A DNA stretch of 64,000 nt, from the NCBI RefSeq assembly GCF_012641335.1, contig NZ_JABAID010000001.1:248001-312000 (forward strand), in the 5' to 3' direction. The position numbers and the translations under genes were made by a program. The stretch is from Novosphingobium sp. ERN07. GTDB lineage: Bacteria > Pseudomonadota > Alphaproteobacteria > Sphingomonadales > Sphingomonadaceae. The notes beneath the pieces were generated by a model. That model was not told where the DNA came from. It did not search any database and saw nothing but the letters and a program-made list of their open reading frames with translations. How positions within the stretch are numbered: position 1 is the first letter of the stretch; every line of letters starts with the position of its first letter. Below are positions 53,996 to 62,199 of the stretch, piece after piece.

Positions 53996-54559
53996 GTGAA
54001 CCCGGTCGAGCTTGCGGCAAGCGTGCTGGGCCTTGCCAATATCGCGCTGCTGGTGCGCCGGTCGGTGTGGAATTTCCCCTTCGCGCTCGGTTCGGTCACC
54101 TGCACGGCCATCGTGCTGTTCGAAGCGCGGCTCTATGCCGAGACGGGGTTGCAGGCGTTCTTTTTCGGCGCGAACCTTTGGGGATGGTGGCTGTGGTATC
54201 GCGCCAAGGGCGGCGATGACCACGCGGTGCCAGTCGGCTGGCTGAGCGGGCGCGAACGGGTGATCTGGAGCGCGGTTACAGCGGCGCTTAGTCTGTCGCT
54301 AGGCTGGCTGCTCCACCGGTTTACCGATGCTGCGCTACCCTTTGCGGACTCGGCGGTCGCAGGCGCGAGCATTGCGGCACAGATACTGCTGTCGCTGCGG
54401 CGGATCGAAAACTGGGTGCTGTGGGTGGTGATCGACGTGGTGGCCATTGGCCTTTATCTTTCGCGCGGATTGCCGCTGCTGGCCGCGCTTTATGCAGTGT
54501 TTCTGGTGATGTCGGCGCTGGGTCTGCGGGAGTGGATGAAGGCGGCGCGCGCGTGCTGA
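53996..54559 (+). CDS. pnuC: Nicotinamide riboside transporter PnuC
   Basis: 187 residues with about seven membrane segments. The family motif NFPFALGSVTCTAIVLFEARLYAETGLQAFFFGANLWGWWLWYR with the WxxW-type region and RRIENWVLWVVIDVVAIGLYLSRGLPLLAALYAVFLVMSALGLREWM near the end identify PnuC. It imports nicotinamide riboside by facilitated diffusion, driven by phosphorylation inside. GTG 53996 with GGAGCGG upstream. It overlaps the kinase gene's start (GTG 54553). Confidence 0.9.
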   Translation: MNPVELAASVLGLANIALLVRRSVWNFPFALGSVTCTAIVLFEARLYAETGLQAFFFGANLWGWWLWYRAKGGDDHAVPVGWLSGRERVIWSAVTAALSLSLGWLLHRFTDAALPFADSAVAGASIAAQILLSLRRIENWVLWVVIDVVAIGLYLSRGLPLLAALYAVFLVMSALGLREWMKAARAC

Positions 54560-55071
54560 CGGTGTGCTTCCACGGGGCGGAGAGCACCGGAAAATCCGTG
54601 ATGGCAGCCCGGTTGCAGGAGCGGCTCGATTGGCCCGTCGTGGCGGAATATGGCCGCGAATATTGCGAAAAGCACGGCACCGATCTGACGATGGATGACC
54701 TGCTGGCCATTGCCGCCGGGCATGTGGCGGCAACGGAGGCGGCCGCGCGGGCACGACCGGACGTTTTGCTGCTGGACACCGATCCACTGATGACGGCCGC
54801 TTGGGCACAGATGCTGTTTGGTGAGGTGCCCGACAGGCTGCTGACGTACCCGAAGGCCGACCTTTACCTGCTGTTCGAACCTGATGTGCCGTGGGTGGCC
54901 GATGGCACGCGCTTCTTTGGCGACAATGCGCAGCGGGCGCGGTTTGCAGCACTGTCGGAGGGGGTTCTGGTGCGCGCAGGTGTTCGGTGGGAACGTGTAG
55001 GTGGATCTTGGGCCGAGCGTGAGGCCAGTGTTGTGTCCGCCATCCAACAGGCGATTTTGCCCGCGCGCTGA
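54553..55071 (+). CDS. Nicotinamide riboside kinase-like P-loop ATPase (NadR C-terminal type)
   Basis: 172 residues with Walker A GAESTGKS in VCFHGAESTGKSVMAARLQERL, DWPVVAEYGREYCEKHGTDLTMDDLLAIAAG, LLLDTDPLMTAAWAQMLFG and the lid region DVPWVADGTRFFGDN. This matches the ribosylnicotinamide kinase domain of NadR. GTG 54553 overlaps the pnuC stop, so import and phosphorylation to NMN are coupled. No NMN adenylyltransferase domain is fused, unlike full NadR. Confidence 0.87.
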   Translation: MLTVCFHGAESTGKSVMAARLQERLDWPVVAEYGREYCEKHGTDLTMDDLLAIAAGHVAATEAAARARPDVLLLDTDPLMTAAWAQMLFGEVPDRLLTYPKADLYLLFEPDVPWVADGTRFFGDNAQRARFAALSEGVLVRAGVRWERVGGSWAEREASVVSAIQQAILPAR

Positions 55072-55080
55072 TCGCCCACG

Positions 55081-55113
55081 AAAAAGGGGAGTGGATTGCT
55101 CCACTCCCCTTTT
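55081..55113. terminator. Bidirectional terminator between the kinase and exbD genes
   Basis: GGGGAGTGGA and TCCACTCCCC form a perfect ten-pair stem with a TTGC loop; TTTT follows on the plus strand and AAAAA precedes, giving Ts on the minus strand. It ends the pnuC operon and the convergent tonB-exbBD operon. Confidence 0.9.
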
Positions 55114-55140
55114 CGTTCTGCAAGCCTTGCAGCGAGAAAC

Positions 55141-55581
55141 TTATTGGCCAGCCTTCTGGAAGGTGGCGAAGTTTTCGTTGCCGACGAAGCCGAACTTGGT
55201 GACCTTCGAATCCGTGATGATCTTCATCATCCGGTTCGCGATCTCGTAGCTGGCGTATTCCTCGGGCTGGAACTGAAGTTCCGGCTCGGGGGTCATCGCC
55301 TTAGTCGCCTGAAGCAGCGAAACCATCTGACCCTCTGTGGTGGGAACACCGTTCCAAAGGATTTGGCCTGCATTGTTCAGGACAAGCTTGTTCTTGATCG
55401 GGTCCACCTGCTGGTTAGGCGTCGGCGGAGACGGCTGCGGAAGGTCGATGTTCACCGCGTGGGTGGCCACGGGGATGGTGATGATGAACATGATGAGGAG
55501 AACGAGCATGACGTCGATCAACGGCGTCGTGTTCATTTCCATCATCGGCTCGCCATCATCCTTGCCGGCGCTCATTCCCAT
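55141..55581 (-). CDS. exbD: ExbD-type TonB-system protein, second copy
   Basis: 146 residues. The N-terminal helix carries MNTTPLIDVMLVLLIMFIITIPVATHAV with the conserved membrane aspartate that conducts protons with ExbB. The periplasmic part (PPTPNQQVDPIKNKLVLN) follows. It ends the minus-strand tonB-exbB-exbD-exbD operon. A second ExbD with different periplasmic domain precedes it. Confidence 0.92.
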   Translation of the reverse strand: MGMSAGKDDGEPMMEMNTTPLIDVMLVLLIMFIITIPVATHAVNIDLPQPSPPTPNQQVDPIKNKLVLNNAGQILWNGVPTTEGQMVSLLQATKAMTPEPELQFQPEEYASYEIANRMMKIITDSKVTKFGFVGNENFATFQKAGQ

Positions 55582-55623
55582 GATTGTTGCTCCTGTTCGC
55601 TCTCTGGTCCGGTCGGAAGCGGC

Positions 55624-56154
55624 TTAGCCGTTCGGATCGACCGGGGTAGAGATGAAGCCGACCTTCGGATAGCCAGCCGACTGCACGTTGTAGATGGCAC
55701 CCGCGATGCACTTCCACGGCACGTTCACGTCGCCACGGATATGCACTTCGGGGATCTTTTCGGGATCGATATTTTCGGCGCCGCCTTCACGCTTCACGAT
55801 GCCGTCGAGACGGTCGAAAGCCTTCTGGTACAGTTCCTGGTTATCGACCGGGGTCGTATTGTTGAAATACACGCGGCACTGACCGTTGCGCGTGGAGCCT
55901 TCATAACCAGGCTCCTTCGGGCTGCGGCCTGCCCCGTCGGTAGCGACCACCGTGAGCATCAGGTTTTCGACCTTATCCTGCGACTCTTCGCTGGGAAGGA
56001 CCGGAACCTTGAGCTTTTCGACAGTCTGGATCGCGACCGGCACTGCGATGAGGAAGATGATCAGCAGCACCAGCATCACGTCCACGAGCGGCGTGGTGTT
56101 GATGTCCGACATCGGGCGTTCTTGACCGCCAGCGCCGCCTACAGACATTGCCAT
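55624..56154 (-). CDS. exbD: ExbD-type TonB-system protein, first copy
   Basis: 176 residues. Membrane helix SDINTTPLVDVMLVLLIIFLIAVPVAIQTVEKLKV with the conserved aspartate, then a longer periplasmic domain with two cysteines (GQCRVYFN, WKCIAGAI) absent from the next gene's product. Two unequal ExbD proteins behind one ExbB is the pattern seen in some sphingomonads and Xanthomonas, where both may be needed for iron or sugar-receptor import. Upstream gap to exbB is 125 bases. Confidence 0.92.
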   Translation of the reverse strand: MAMSVGGAGGQERPMSDINTTPLVDVMLVLLIIFLIAVPVAIQTVEKLKVPVLPSEESQDKVENLMLTVVATDGAGRSPKEPGYEGSTRNGQCRVYFNNTTPVDNQELYQKAFDRLDGIVKREGGAENIDPEKIPEVHIRGDVNVPWKCIAGAIYNVQSAGYPKVGFISTPVDPNG

Positions 56155-56279
56155 GAGTTACATCCTATCCGTTCTGAGCCGCGGAAGGTGCCGGAGTTTT
56201 CCCGATGGGAATGGACTCCGGCAGAAGTCCCGCGTTTCCGGAAAGGGGCCGGCAGCAAGCCACCAGCCCGGTTTCATGC

Positions 56280-57029
56280 TTACTTCTTGACCGGAGCGGC
56301 CGGGGTTGCCGGAGCCGCCGGGGTGGCGGGCTTCACAGCGCCCTTCGAGTTGATGTTCGCCAGAACGTCGGTCGAGAAGCCCGACAGCAGTTCAGCGATC
56401 TTCTTGTTGCGAGCCTGCAGCCAGTTGTAGGCAAGCACGGCAGGCACAGCCACGAGCAGACCAAGCGCGGTCATGATCAGAGCTTCACCGACCGGACCTG
56501 CGACCTTGTCGATCGAAGCCGAACCAGCCAGACCGATGTTGATCAGAGCGCGGTAGATGCCGACCACGGTGCCGAACAGACCGATGAACGGCGAGGTTGC
56601 ACCCACGGTTGCGAGGAAGGGCAGACCGCCAGCAAGCTTCGAGTTCACAGCGGCTTCCGAACGAGCCAGCGAACCGTGCAGCCAATCGTGCGCTTCAAGA
56701 GCGTCGGTCATCTTGGCGTGCTGTTCTTCAGCGGCGATGCCGTCGTCGACGAGCTGGCGCCATGCCGAGTTCTTGTCGAGCTTTGCAGCGCCTTCCTTGA
56801 GCGAAGGAGCCTTCCAGAAGGTCGAGCGGATGGTCTTGTACTGGCCAAGGATCTTGTTCTGTTCGAAGAACTTGGTGAACAGGATGAAGAACGAGCCGAA
56901 CGACATGATGCCGAGGATCACGACGGTAGCATAGGCGATGAAACCGCCCTGTTCGAGGGCTTCGGCGAAACCGAACTTGTTCTGCGGCGCAGCAGCAGCG
57001 GCAGCAGCGGCCAGAGTGTAGATGGACAT
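56280..57029 (-). CDS. exbB: ExbB-type TonB-system motor protein
   Basis: 249 residues. An Ala-rich N-terminus, a first membrane segment (AYATVVILGIMSFGSFFILFTKFFEQN), a large cytoplasmic loop, and the paired helices FLATVGATSPFIGLFGTVVGIYRAL and ALIMTALGLLVAVPAVLAYNWLQARNKKI with the conserved TxxxxPxxGLxGTVxG motif of ExbB/TolQ. The Ala/Pro/Lys-rich tail is unusual. With ExbD and TonB it powers outer-membrane transporters. Confidence 0.94.
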   Translation of the reverse strand: MSIYTLAAAAAAAAPQNKFGFAEALEQGGFIAYATVVILGIMSFGSFFILFTKFFEQNKILGQYKTIRSTFWKAPSLKEGAAKLDKNSAWRQLVDDGIAAEEQHAKMTDALEAHDWLHGSLARSEAAVNSKLAGGLPFLATVGATSPFIGLFGTVVGIYRALINIGLAGSASIDKVAGPVGEALIMTALGLLVAVPAVLAYNWLQARNKKIAELLSGFSTDVLANINSKGAVKPATPAAPATPAAPVKK

Positions 57030-57117
57030 TGCGAGTCTTCCTCTTCAAATCAAATCAAAGTGCGTGAAAGCCGTTCAGACGAGCTTTCGTGCCATTCGGT
57101 GAGACGATTGCCGTCGA

Positions 57118-57780
57118 TCAATCCTTAGGGATGACCCAACGAATCGAGTTGGAGTACGAACCAGTGGCCGGGTTCCCTTCACCATCGGTCGCAGGCGTGA
57201 AGCGTGCGCGACGACGGATGTTGGAACACGCGGCTTCGTCCAGATCAGGGCTGCCCGACGAGCGGGTAACCTGACAGTCCGTAACCTTCCCATCGGTGCC
57301 GACAGTGACACGGAAACCCGTGGTGCCTTCACGCTCTTCACGAAGAGCACGCGAGGGGTAGTCGTTCGATGTCGCCCAGTTGCCGGGGTTGCCCTTGGGA
57401 ACGGCAGCCTTCGGCGTAAAGCGCGGGGGCGGCGGAGCTGCGGGCGGCGCAGGAAGAGCAACCGGTGCCGGCGGGGCCGGAATCGGAGGCGCTTCATTAA
57501 CCGTCTGCACCTGCGGCGCTGGCGCGTTAAAGCTGATCGGCGGCGGAGGCGCGACGATCGGCGGGGGCGGCGTATTCTCCTTCGGAGGAGGAGGCGGCGG
57601 CGGTTCTTCCGGCGGCTTCTCTTCCTCGATGTTGACCGCCGAGGTCACCTCTTTGACCTTCTTGATCGCCTCGTACGCGAGCCCTGTGACAAGCGCGTAG
57701 CCGACGGCGACATGAAGAATCGCAACGATGATGAGCGCGGTGATCTTGTTACCGCTCATCTGTTGGTCAGCGTATGCCAT
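57118..57780 (-). CDS. tonB: TonB energy-transducing protein
   Basis: 220 residues. An N-terminal membrane anchor (LIIVAILHVAVGYALVTGLAY) is followed by a Pro/Glu-rich spacer with EEEKPPEEPPPPPPPKEN and a Pro/Ala stretch, then a globular C-terminal domain, YPSRALREEREGTTGFRVTVGTDGKVTDCQVTRSSGSPDLDEAACSNIRRRARFTPA, matching the TonB C-terminal fold. It transduces the proton motive force to outer-membrane receptors, common in sphingomonads. GGAG precedes the ATG. It heads the operon; the 349-base gap to 58130 shows no other gene. Confidence 0.93.
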   Translation of the reverse strand: MAYADQQMSGNKITALIIVAILHVAVGYALVTGLAYEAIKKVKEVTSAVNIEEEKPPEEPPPPPPPKENTPPPPIVAPPPPISFNAPAPQVQTVNEAPPIPAPPAPVALPAPPAAPPPPRFTPKAAVPKGNPGNWATSNDYPSRALREEREGTTGFRVTVGTDGKVTDCQVTRSSGSPDLDEAACSNIRRRARFTPATDGEGNPATGSYSNSIRWVIPKD

Positions 57781-58129
57781 TCAGCTCCAATACTCCTGAT
57801 CGCCCACCCGGGCCCGGAGCACGCGCAATACGGCCCTGAACCAAGGTGGTGCCGACGCACAGGATCACCGTCCTGCCCGCAGGCCAATCCAGCAAATTTC
57901 AATCCACCCTGCCGGCAACCCGGTCCGCCGACATCAAACCAGGGGGTTTGGCGGCGGCAAGCGTCGGGCTGCTTGTTTTTGGATTGCCCGAACGGGCGCA
58001 TCTTTAACGGCGAAGGCATAGCCGCGCAAATGCTTTATCGGTTAACCAACGATTCAGGGTTGCACTGGCTGAAATTGGCGAGAAACACAGGGGCGGCTGC
58101 AAGGGTCAAGCACCGCCGGAGATACGATA

Positions 58130-59023
58130 ATGCCTAGGTTTGTTGTCCGTCCGATCATCGCCGCCGCAATCGCCGCGGCCGCGTGGTCTGGATTCGTTCC
58201 GGCCGCTGCGCAAGCCCAGCAGGCCCTGATTCGCGGCGATGCAAGCGGTGACATCACCGTTGCGAACGCTGCATTGACCTATGCCGATCTGGCAAGTCTG
58301 GCCGACACATCCGAAGTGGTGCTGCGTGTGCAGATCAAGAAAGTCAGCCTCCTGAAACCGGAACAAGCTCCCGGCCTACCCCTCGGCATGGCCCGCGTGC
58401 TGGTGGAAGCCAAAACGCAGACTGTGCTGAGCGGCCCGGCGATGGGCGAAACGGTGCGGTATCTGGCAGACGTGCCGCTTGATGCCAAAGGCAAGGTGCC
58501 GAAGCTGAAGAAGCAGGTCGCACTCGTCTTTGCGCGGACCGTGGCCGGGCGACCCGGCGAGTTGCGGCTGGTCGACGGGGCCGCGCAGATCGCATGGTCG
58601 GCCGCAAACGAAATGCGCACGCGCGGCATCCTGACAGAACTGCTTTCACCCGAAGCCCCGCCGCGCATCAAGGGCGTGCGCGAAGTGCTATACGTGCCGG
58701 GCAATCTTGCAGGCGAAGGCGAAACGCAGGTGTTTCTGCAAACGCAGAACAATGCTCCCGTTTCGCTCACCGTGGTGCGCCGCCCCGGAATGGCGAAAGC
58801 ATGGGGGGTGAGCCTATCGGAAATCGTCGATCAGGCGGCCCGGCCACCCGAACGCGATACGCTGACATGGTATCGCCTCGCCTGCTTCATGCCGCGCTCC
58901 ATGCCCCCCGGTGCCAGCCTTTCGGGCACCGCAGATCAGGTGCGCGCAGCAGCGACAGACTATGCCTATGTCATCGAGCAGCTTGGCGAATGCACGCGCA
59001 CCCGCCCCGCCGTGCAGGAATGA
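58130..59023 (+). CDS. Exported protein of unknown function
   Basis: 297 residues with a signal peptide (FVVRPIIAAAIAAAAWSGFVPAAAQA). The mature part has LTYADLASLADTSEVVLRVQIKKVSLLKPEQAPGLPLGMARVLVEAKTQTVLSG, EIVDQAARPPERDTLTWYRLACFMP, and two late cysteines (ACFMP, GECTRT). It looks like a conserved sphingomonad periplasmic protein. No enzymatic motif. It has the tonB gene behind it on the other strand and hom 121 bases ahead. Confidence 0.7.
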   Translation: MPRFVVRPIIAAAIAAAAWSGFVPAAAQAQQALIRGDASGDITVANAALTYADLASLADTSEVVLRVQIKKVSLLKPEQAPGLPLGMARVLVEAKTQTVLSGPAMGETVRYLADVPLDAKGKVPKLKKQVALVFARTVAGRPGELRLVDGAAQIAWSAANEMRTRGILTELLSPEAPPRIKGVREVLYVPGNLAGEGETQVFLQTQNNAPVSLTVVRRPGMAKAWGVSLSEIVDQAARPPERDTLTWYRLACFMPRSMPPGASLSGTADQVRAAATDYAYVIEQLGECTRTRPAVQE

Positions 59024-59144
59024 TTCGGCAGAACTGACCCACCGGGGCATTTCGCGAAACGCCAATCGCGTTGTTGCCCCGCAGCCTTGCGTCCCCTAAG
59101 GCCCGCCGCGCAGATTCTGCAGGTTTCCAGCGAACGGGAATGAC

Positions 59145-60452
59145 ATGAGCGAACCTTTGCGCATCGCGCTGGCCGGGCTTGGCACGGTCGGCGGCGGGGT
59201 AATCCGACTGATCGAGGCCAACGCCGATCTTATTGCGCGACGCGCGGGCCGACCGATCGTGATTACCACCGTCAGCGCGCGAAACCGGCAGAAGGATCGC
59301 GGCTTCGACGTTTCACGCTATGCGTGGGAAGACGATATGGTCATCCTGGGCGAACGGCCCGACGTGGACGTGGTGGTCGAACTCGTCGGCGGGGCTGACG
59401 GCCCGGCGCTGGCGCTGGCGCGCACCACGTTCGAGGCTGGAAAGGCGCTTGTCACCGCCAACAAGGCGATGATCGCGCACCACGGCGTTGAATTGGCGAC
59501 AAAGGCCGAAGCGACCAAAGTGGCGCTGAAGTTCGAAGCGGCGGTTGCAGGGGGCATCCCGGTGATCAAAGGCCTGAAAGAAGGCGTGGCCGCGAACGAG
59601 ATCGCGCGGGTCTATGGCATTCTCAACGGCACCTGCAACTATATCCTGTCGACGATGGAAGACACCGGGCGCGACTTTGCCGATGTGCTGGCAGAGGCGC
59701 AGGCCAAGGGCTATGCCGAGGCCGACCCCACGTTCGACATCGATGGCATCGATGCTGCGCACAAGCTTTCGATCCTGTCTTCGATTGCGTTCGGCACGGC
59801 GGTGGACTTCAAGCCAGTCGCCGCCACGGGCATTCGCCGCGTGCTGGCCGCAGACATCGCGCAGGCCGACGCGCTGGGATACTATATTCGCCTGATCGGC
59901 ATGGCCGAAACGGAAATCGACGCGGAAGGCAATCGCCGTCTGTTTCAGCGGGTGCATCCACATCTTGTGCATCGCGATCATCCGCTGGCGCATGTTGATG
60001 GCGCGACCAATGCGGTGGTGGCCGAGGGCAACTTCGTGGGCCGCCTGCTGTTCCAGGGCGCGGGCGCGGGCGATGGACCTACGGCCAGCGCGGTGGTGGC
60101 CGACCTCATCGACATCGCGCGCGGCGATATCGGCGCGCCGTTCTCGATCCCGGTGGCTGAATTGCAAAAAGCGGCTCCGGCAGAAACCGGGCACCGCACC
60201 GGCAAGGCCTATATCCGCTTCAACGTGGCGGACCGCCCCGGCGTTCTGGCAGAAATCACTGCCGCGATGCGCGATGCGGGCGTTTCGATTGAAAGCCTGA
60301 TCCAGAAGGGCAATTCGGACAACGCGCAGGTCATGGTGGCGATGGTCACGCATGAAGGCCCAGAAAGCGCCATTGCCGAAGCGCTGCGCCTGCTCGAAGG
60401 ATCGCCGGTGCTGGCCGAACCGCCGCTGGTCATGCACATTCTGGGGGAATAA
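59145..60452 (+). CDS. hom: Homoserine dehydrogenase
   Basis: Reduces aspartate semialdehyde to homoserine on the threonine/methionine branch. The 435-residue product has the NAD(P) site IALAGLGTVGGGVIRLIEAN, VTANKAMIAHHGVELA, FEAAVAGGIPVIKGLKEGVAANEIARVYGILNGTCNYILSTMED, and a C-terminal ACT domain (NVADRPGVLAEITAAMRDAGVSIESLIQKG) for threonine feedback. ATG has no strong ribosome site nearby. It is followed by an exported protein on the opposite strand. Confidence 0.96.
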   Translation: MSEPLRIALAGLGTVGGGVIRLIEANADLIARRAGRPIVITTVSARNRQKDRGFDVSRYAWEDDMVILGERPDVDVVVELVGGADGPALALARTTFEAGKALVTANKAMIAHHGVELATKAEATKVALKFEAAVAGGIPVIKGLKEGVAANEIARVYGILNGTCNYILSTMEDTGRDFADVLAEAQAKGYAEADPTFDIDGIDAAHKLSILSSIAFGTAVDFKPVAATGIRRVLAADIAQADALGYYIRLIGMAETEIDAEGNRRLFQRVHPHLVHRDHPLAHVDGATNAVVAEGNFVGRLLFQGAGAGDGPTASAVVADLIDIARGDIGAPFSIPVAELQKAAPAETGHRTGKAYIRFNVADRPGVLAEITAAMRDAGVSIESLIQKGNSDNAQVMVAMVTHEGPESAIAEALRLLEGSPVLAEPPLVMHILGE

Positions 60453-60467
60453 CGATGTCCCGGCGCA

Positions 60468-60941
60468 TCAGCGTGCCGGGATCTCACCCTTGGCAATCCG
60501 ATCCGCGTCCGACCCTGGCGGCGGGGCGGGCAGCGCCTTGATATCGAAATAATACATCGGCGGGGGCACGCCACCCACGCCGATGCAGCCACGGCTGCAA
60601 TCGCGCAGGCCCGAAACGTTGGGCGCGCGTGGCACGCCGGTATCGGTCGATTTCGCGCCATCGGTTTCATCGCGCAGCGGCACGCGCTCACGGTCGCTCG
60701 CTTCCTTGCCGCCGCATACCACGATGGTTCCGTCAGACCGCTGCATCGGGCGACAGCGCTGCGTTTGCGAAGTGGACAGCAGATTGCGCGCCACATCTGC
60801 GTCGGAAGGGGGGGCATCCGGTGCGGCAGGGCCTTGCACGGCACCGGGATTTGGCACACTCGAATTTTGGGCAAAGGCCAGCTCAGCGCCAAAAAGAAGC
60901 GCAAGGCTGGCCAGAACTGCTACTGTCCGTCTCGACAACAC
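60468..60941 (-). CDS. Exported protein of unknown function
   Basis: 157 residues from GTG 60941, preceded by GAGGGAAGG. A signal peptide (TVAVLASLALLFGAELAFA) precedes a Pro/Ala/Asp-rich domain with CRPMQRSDGTIVVCGGKEASDRERVPLRDE and DCSRGCIGVGGVPPPMYYFD. The paired cysteines suggest disulfides. Similar VVCG-type proteins occur in sphingomonads; role unknown. It converges with hom. Confidence 0.65.
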   Translation of the reverse strand: MLSRRTVAVLASLALLFGAELAFAQNSSVPNPGAVQGPAAPDAPPSDADVARNLLSTSQTQRCRPMQRSDGTIVVCGGKEASDRERVPLRDETDGAKSTDTGVPRAPNVSGLRDCSRGCIGVGGVPPPMYYFDIKALPAPPPGSDADRIAKGEIPAR

Positions 60942-61145
60942 CCTTCCCTCGCGTCTAGTGCCGGGTCACACCAATGTCATCTGTGTCACGCAATGCCAAT
61001 CGCGTGATCGCCTGATGTTTGTGCATACGTTTGCACAGTCATTGCGTCCCGTCGAGCCGGTCGTGCCGGTGCGATGCTGCACAGTGGCTGAACCGACCGC
61101 GCTTTATACCCGTTCCCGCCACCATCTGACGAAGTTGGAGCCCAC

Positions 61146-62138
61146 GTGACCGACCAGACCACCAACCCCGCCGCCTCTCAGGTACTTGACCGCGTTCTCG
61201 TGCTGGAAATGGTCCGCGTGACCGAAGCCGCCGCCATCGGCGCATCCAAGCTGATCGGAAGGGGCGACGAGAAGGCCGCCGATGCCGCTGCAGTCGAAGC
61301 CATGCGCGCCGCCTTCAACGAGCTGTACATGGACGGCACCGTGGTGATCGGTGAAGGCGAACGCGACGAAGCGCCGATGCTCTACATCGGTGAAAAGGTT
61401 GGCGCAGCACCGGGCAAGGGGCCGAAGATCGATATCGCGCTCGATCCGCTGGAAGGCACCACAATCACCGCGAAGGCCGGCCCGAACGCGCTGGCCGTGC
61501 TGGCCGTGGCTGAAGAAGGCGGGCTGCTCAACGCGCCTGACGTCTATATGGACAAGCTGGCCGTCGGCCCGGGCTATCCCGAAGGCATCATCGATCTCGA
61601 CAAGTCGCCCAGCGAGAACGTGAAGGCGGTGGCCGCTGCCAAGGGCGTGGAGCCGGGCGATATCATCGTCTGCGTGCTGGACCGCCCGCGCCATTCGGAC
61701 CTGATCGCGGAACTGCGCAGCATCGGCTGCGGCATCAGCCTGATTCCCGATGGCGATGTGGCAGGTGTGATCGCGGTGACCGATGAGGATACCGGCATCG
61801 ACATGTACATGGGCACCGGCGGCGCCCCCGAAGGCGTGCTGGCCGCAGCAGCGCTGCGCTGCGTGGGCGGGCAGTTCAAGGGCCGCCTGCTGTTCCGCAA
61901 TGAAGACGAGAAGGCCCGCGCCCGCAAGTGGGGCATCGAAGACCTGAACAAGCAGTACGATCTCAAGGAACTGGCCAAGGGCGATTGCATCTTCGCCGCT
62001 ACCGGCGTGACCGACGGCTCGCTGCTTTCAGGCGTGAAGATCCACAAGAACGGCGTGATGACCACCGAAAGCGTGGTGATGCGCGCTTCGTCGGGCACGG
62101 TCCGCTGGGTCAAGGGCGAACACCGCAAGGGCCGCTGA
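61146..62138 (+). CDS. glpX: Fructose-1,6-bisphosphatase, class II (GlpX)
   Basis: Gluconeogenic FBPase. The 330-residue product has GTVVIGEGERDEAPMLYIGE near residues 62-82, DPLEGTTITAKAGPNALAVLA (metal and substrate loop), PDGDVAGVIAV and GTGGAPEGVLAAAALRCVGGQFKGRLLFR. GTG start with GGAG in front. A clear terminator follows. Nothing else in the window relates to gluconeogenesis. Confidence 0.95.
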   Translation: MTDQTTNPAASQVLDRVLVLEMVRVTEAAAIGASKLIGRGDEKAADAAAVEAMRAAFNELYMDGTVVIGEGERDEAPMLYIGEKVGAAPGKGPKIDIALDPLEGTTITAKAGPNALAVLAVAEEGGLLNAPDVYMDKLAVGPGYPEGIIDLDKSPSENVKAVAAAKGVEPGDIIVCVLDRPRHSDLIAELRSIGCGISLIPDGDVAGVIAVTDEDTGIDMYMGTGGAPEGVLAAAALRCVGGQFKGRLLFRNEDEKARARKWGIEDLNKQYDLKELAKGDCIFAATGVTDGSLLSGVKIHKNGVMTTESVVMRASSGTVRWVKGEHRKGR

Positions 62139-62161
62139 GTAGGCGCGCTCCGTCAACAGAA

Positions 62162-62193
62162 AGGCCCGGCTTGCATATGCGAGCCGGGCCTTT
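62162..62193 (+). terminator. Terminator after glpX
   Basis: AGGCCCGGCT and AGCCGGGCCT arms around TGCATATGCG, followed by TTTGTC. It also lies just past the stop of the convergent chemoreceptor gene. Confidence 0.8.
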
Positions 62194-62199
62194 GTCGTT

